Of a stretch of 6,409 bases of DNA, positions 5,924-6,409 are shown one piece after another. The notes under the pieces are model-generated. The model was not told the origin of the DNA, searched no databases, and was given only the letters and a program-made list of their open reading frames with translations. Each line of letters opens with the position of its first letter. Positions within the stretch are counted from its first letter, which is position 1. The stretch comes from Methanomicrobiales archaeon (GTDB lineage: Archaea; Halobacteriota; Methanomicrobia; Methanomicrobiales; Methanoculleaceae): positions 1 to 6,409 of the forward strand of contig JAAYND010000070.1 in the NCBI GenBank assembly GCA_012521035.1, in the 5' to 3' direction. Position numbers and translations under genes: made by a program.

Positions 5924-6409
5924 ATGCCCGTGCATGAAGAGTGCCCCCGTTGCCGGTCCGGGGTCTGCGAGACCCACCGGGAGGTTGCGATCTTTGCGAT
6001 CGCAAGTCTCCTCTTCTCTGCGGGGGTCTACGTTGAGTACTTCACCCCCTATCCCCTCGCCGGGACTCTCCTCCTCCTCGCCACGGCAGTCATAGCGGGC
6101 CACGACGTCCTGAAGGACGGGTTCCTCGCGCTCATCCGGTTCCGGTTCAACATCGCCGTGCTCATAACGATCGCGGCGGCCGGTGCGTTCCTGACCGAAA
6201 ACCCGGCCGAGGGTGCGGCCGTGCTCTACCTCTTTGCCATCGCCGAGTTCCTCGAGGAGTATGCGGCCGGCCGGGCGCATCGTTCGATAGCGTCGCTCCT
6301 CGATATCGCGCCGCAGACGGCCCGGGTCAGGCGGGGTGATGAGGAGGCGATCGTCCCGGTCGGCGAGGTCACCGTCGGCGAGACCGTGATCGTGCGGCCG
6401 GGGGATACG
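5924..6409 (+). CDS. Heavy-metal-translocating P1B-type ATPase, N-terminal part (cut by the window edge)
   Basis: From the ATG at 5924 there are 162 intact codons to the right edge. The start is supported by GGAG seven bases upstream (5913-5916), and no other start codon lies between it and the in-frame TAA at 5849. Residues 7-18 form a short Cys/His cluster, C-P-R-C-R-S-G-V-C-E-T-H. Four hydrophobic segments follow (about 21-40, 43-60, 75-91 and 96-110), matching the first membrane helices of P1B pumps. The sequence F-N-I-A-V-L-I-T-I-A-A-A-G-A, E-G-A-A-V-L-Y-L-F and the conserved L-E-E-Y-A-A-G-R-A run (110-118) is characteristic of the CadA/ZntA Zn/Cd/Pb group. The actuator domain begins at about 130, ending here at V-I-V-R-P-G-D. 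The phosphorylation site and the metal-binding CPC helix lie beyond the window, so substrate class is inferred. The usual N-terminal HMA domain is absent. It probably exports Zn, Cd or Pb. Confidence 0.88.
   Translation, partial: MPVHEECPRCRSGVCETHREVAIFAIASLLFSAGVYVEYFTPYPLAGTLLLLATAVIAGHDVLKDGFLALIRFRFNIAVLITIAAAGAFLTENPAEGAAVLYLFAIAEFLEEYAAGRAHRSIASLLDIAPQTARVRRGDEEAIVPVGEVTVGETVIVRPGDT

Noticed and set aside
5774..6280. 168-codon minus-strand frame opposite the metal ATPase
   Set aside because: It is highly charged and lacks any domain. The plus-strand frame has membrane helices and P1B signatures.

Overview
The window looks like chromosomal DNA from a methanogenic archaeon of the order Methanomicrobiales, probably Methanoculleus or a close relative. 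This is an inference from several signs. The DNA is GC-rich, and its start regions carry archaeal TATA boxes and GGTGA/GGAGG Shine-Dalgarno sites. Two genes appear to be leaderless. The gene content also fits: a large PAS/GAF sensor with no kinase ATPase domain, a 34-residue TPR protein and a META-domain lipoprotein. No mobile element, CRISPR array, rRNA or tRNA gene was seen.

Layout. Five genes lie on the minus strand and one on the plus strand. From left to right these are: the N-terminal part of a META-domain lipoprotein that runs off the left edge (1-233, minus); a five-unit TPR protein (383-931, minus); a 65-residue ribbon-helix-helix-like protein (1221-1418, minus); a GH77 4-alpha-glucanotransferase, malQ (1642-3141, minus); and a 704-residue multi-PAS/GAF sensor (3246-5360, minus). 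A long, less GC-rich divergent intergenic region (5361-5923) follows, and then the N-terminal part of a P1B heavy-metal ATPase that runs off the right edge (5924-6409, plus).

The genes do not form one obvious pathway. Each minus-strand gene has its own intergenic region, and four have a promoter candidate, so they are probably separate transcription units. MalQ rearranges alpha-1,4-glucans and fits storage-polysaccharide turnover. The sensor probably passes a signal by protein contact, because it has no ATP-binding domain. The metal ATPase exports soft divalent metals.

The most unusual feature is at 1451-1527: six copies of a GTTACA hexamer in three pairs. Within a pair the copies are 10-11 bp apart, and the pairs repeat every 30 bp. 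The array abuts the TATA box of the small ribbon-helix-helix-like gene. Gene and array together look like a compact, possibly self-regulated DNA-binding module with no visible partner.
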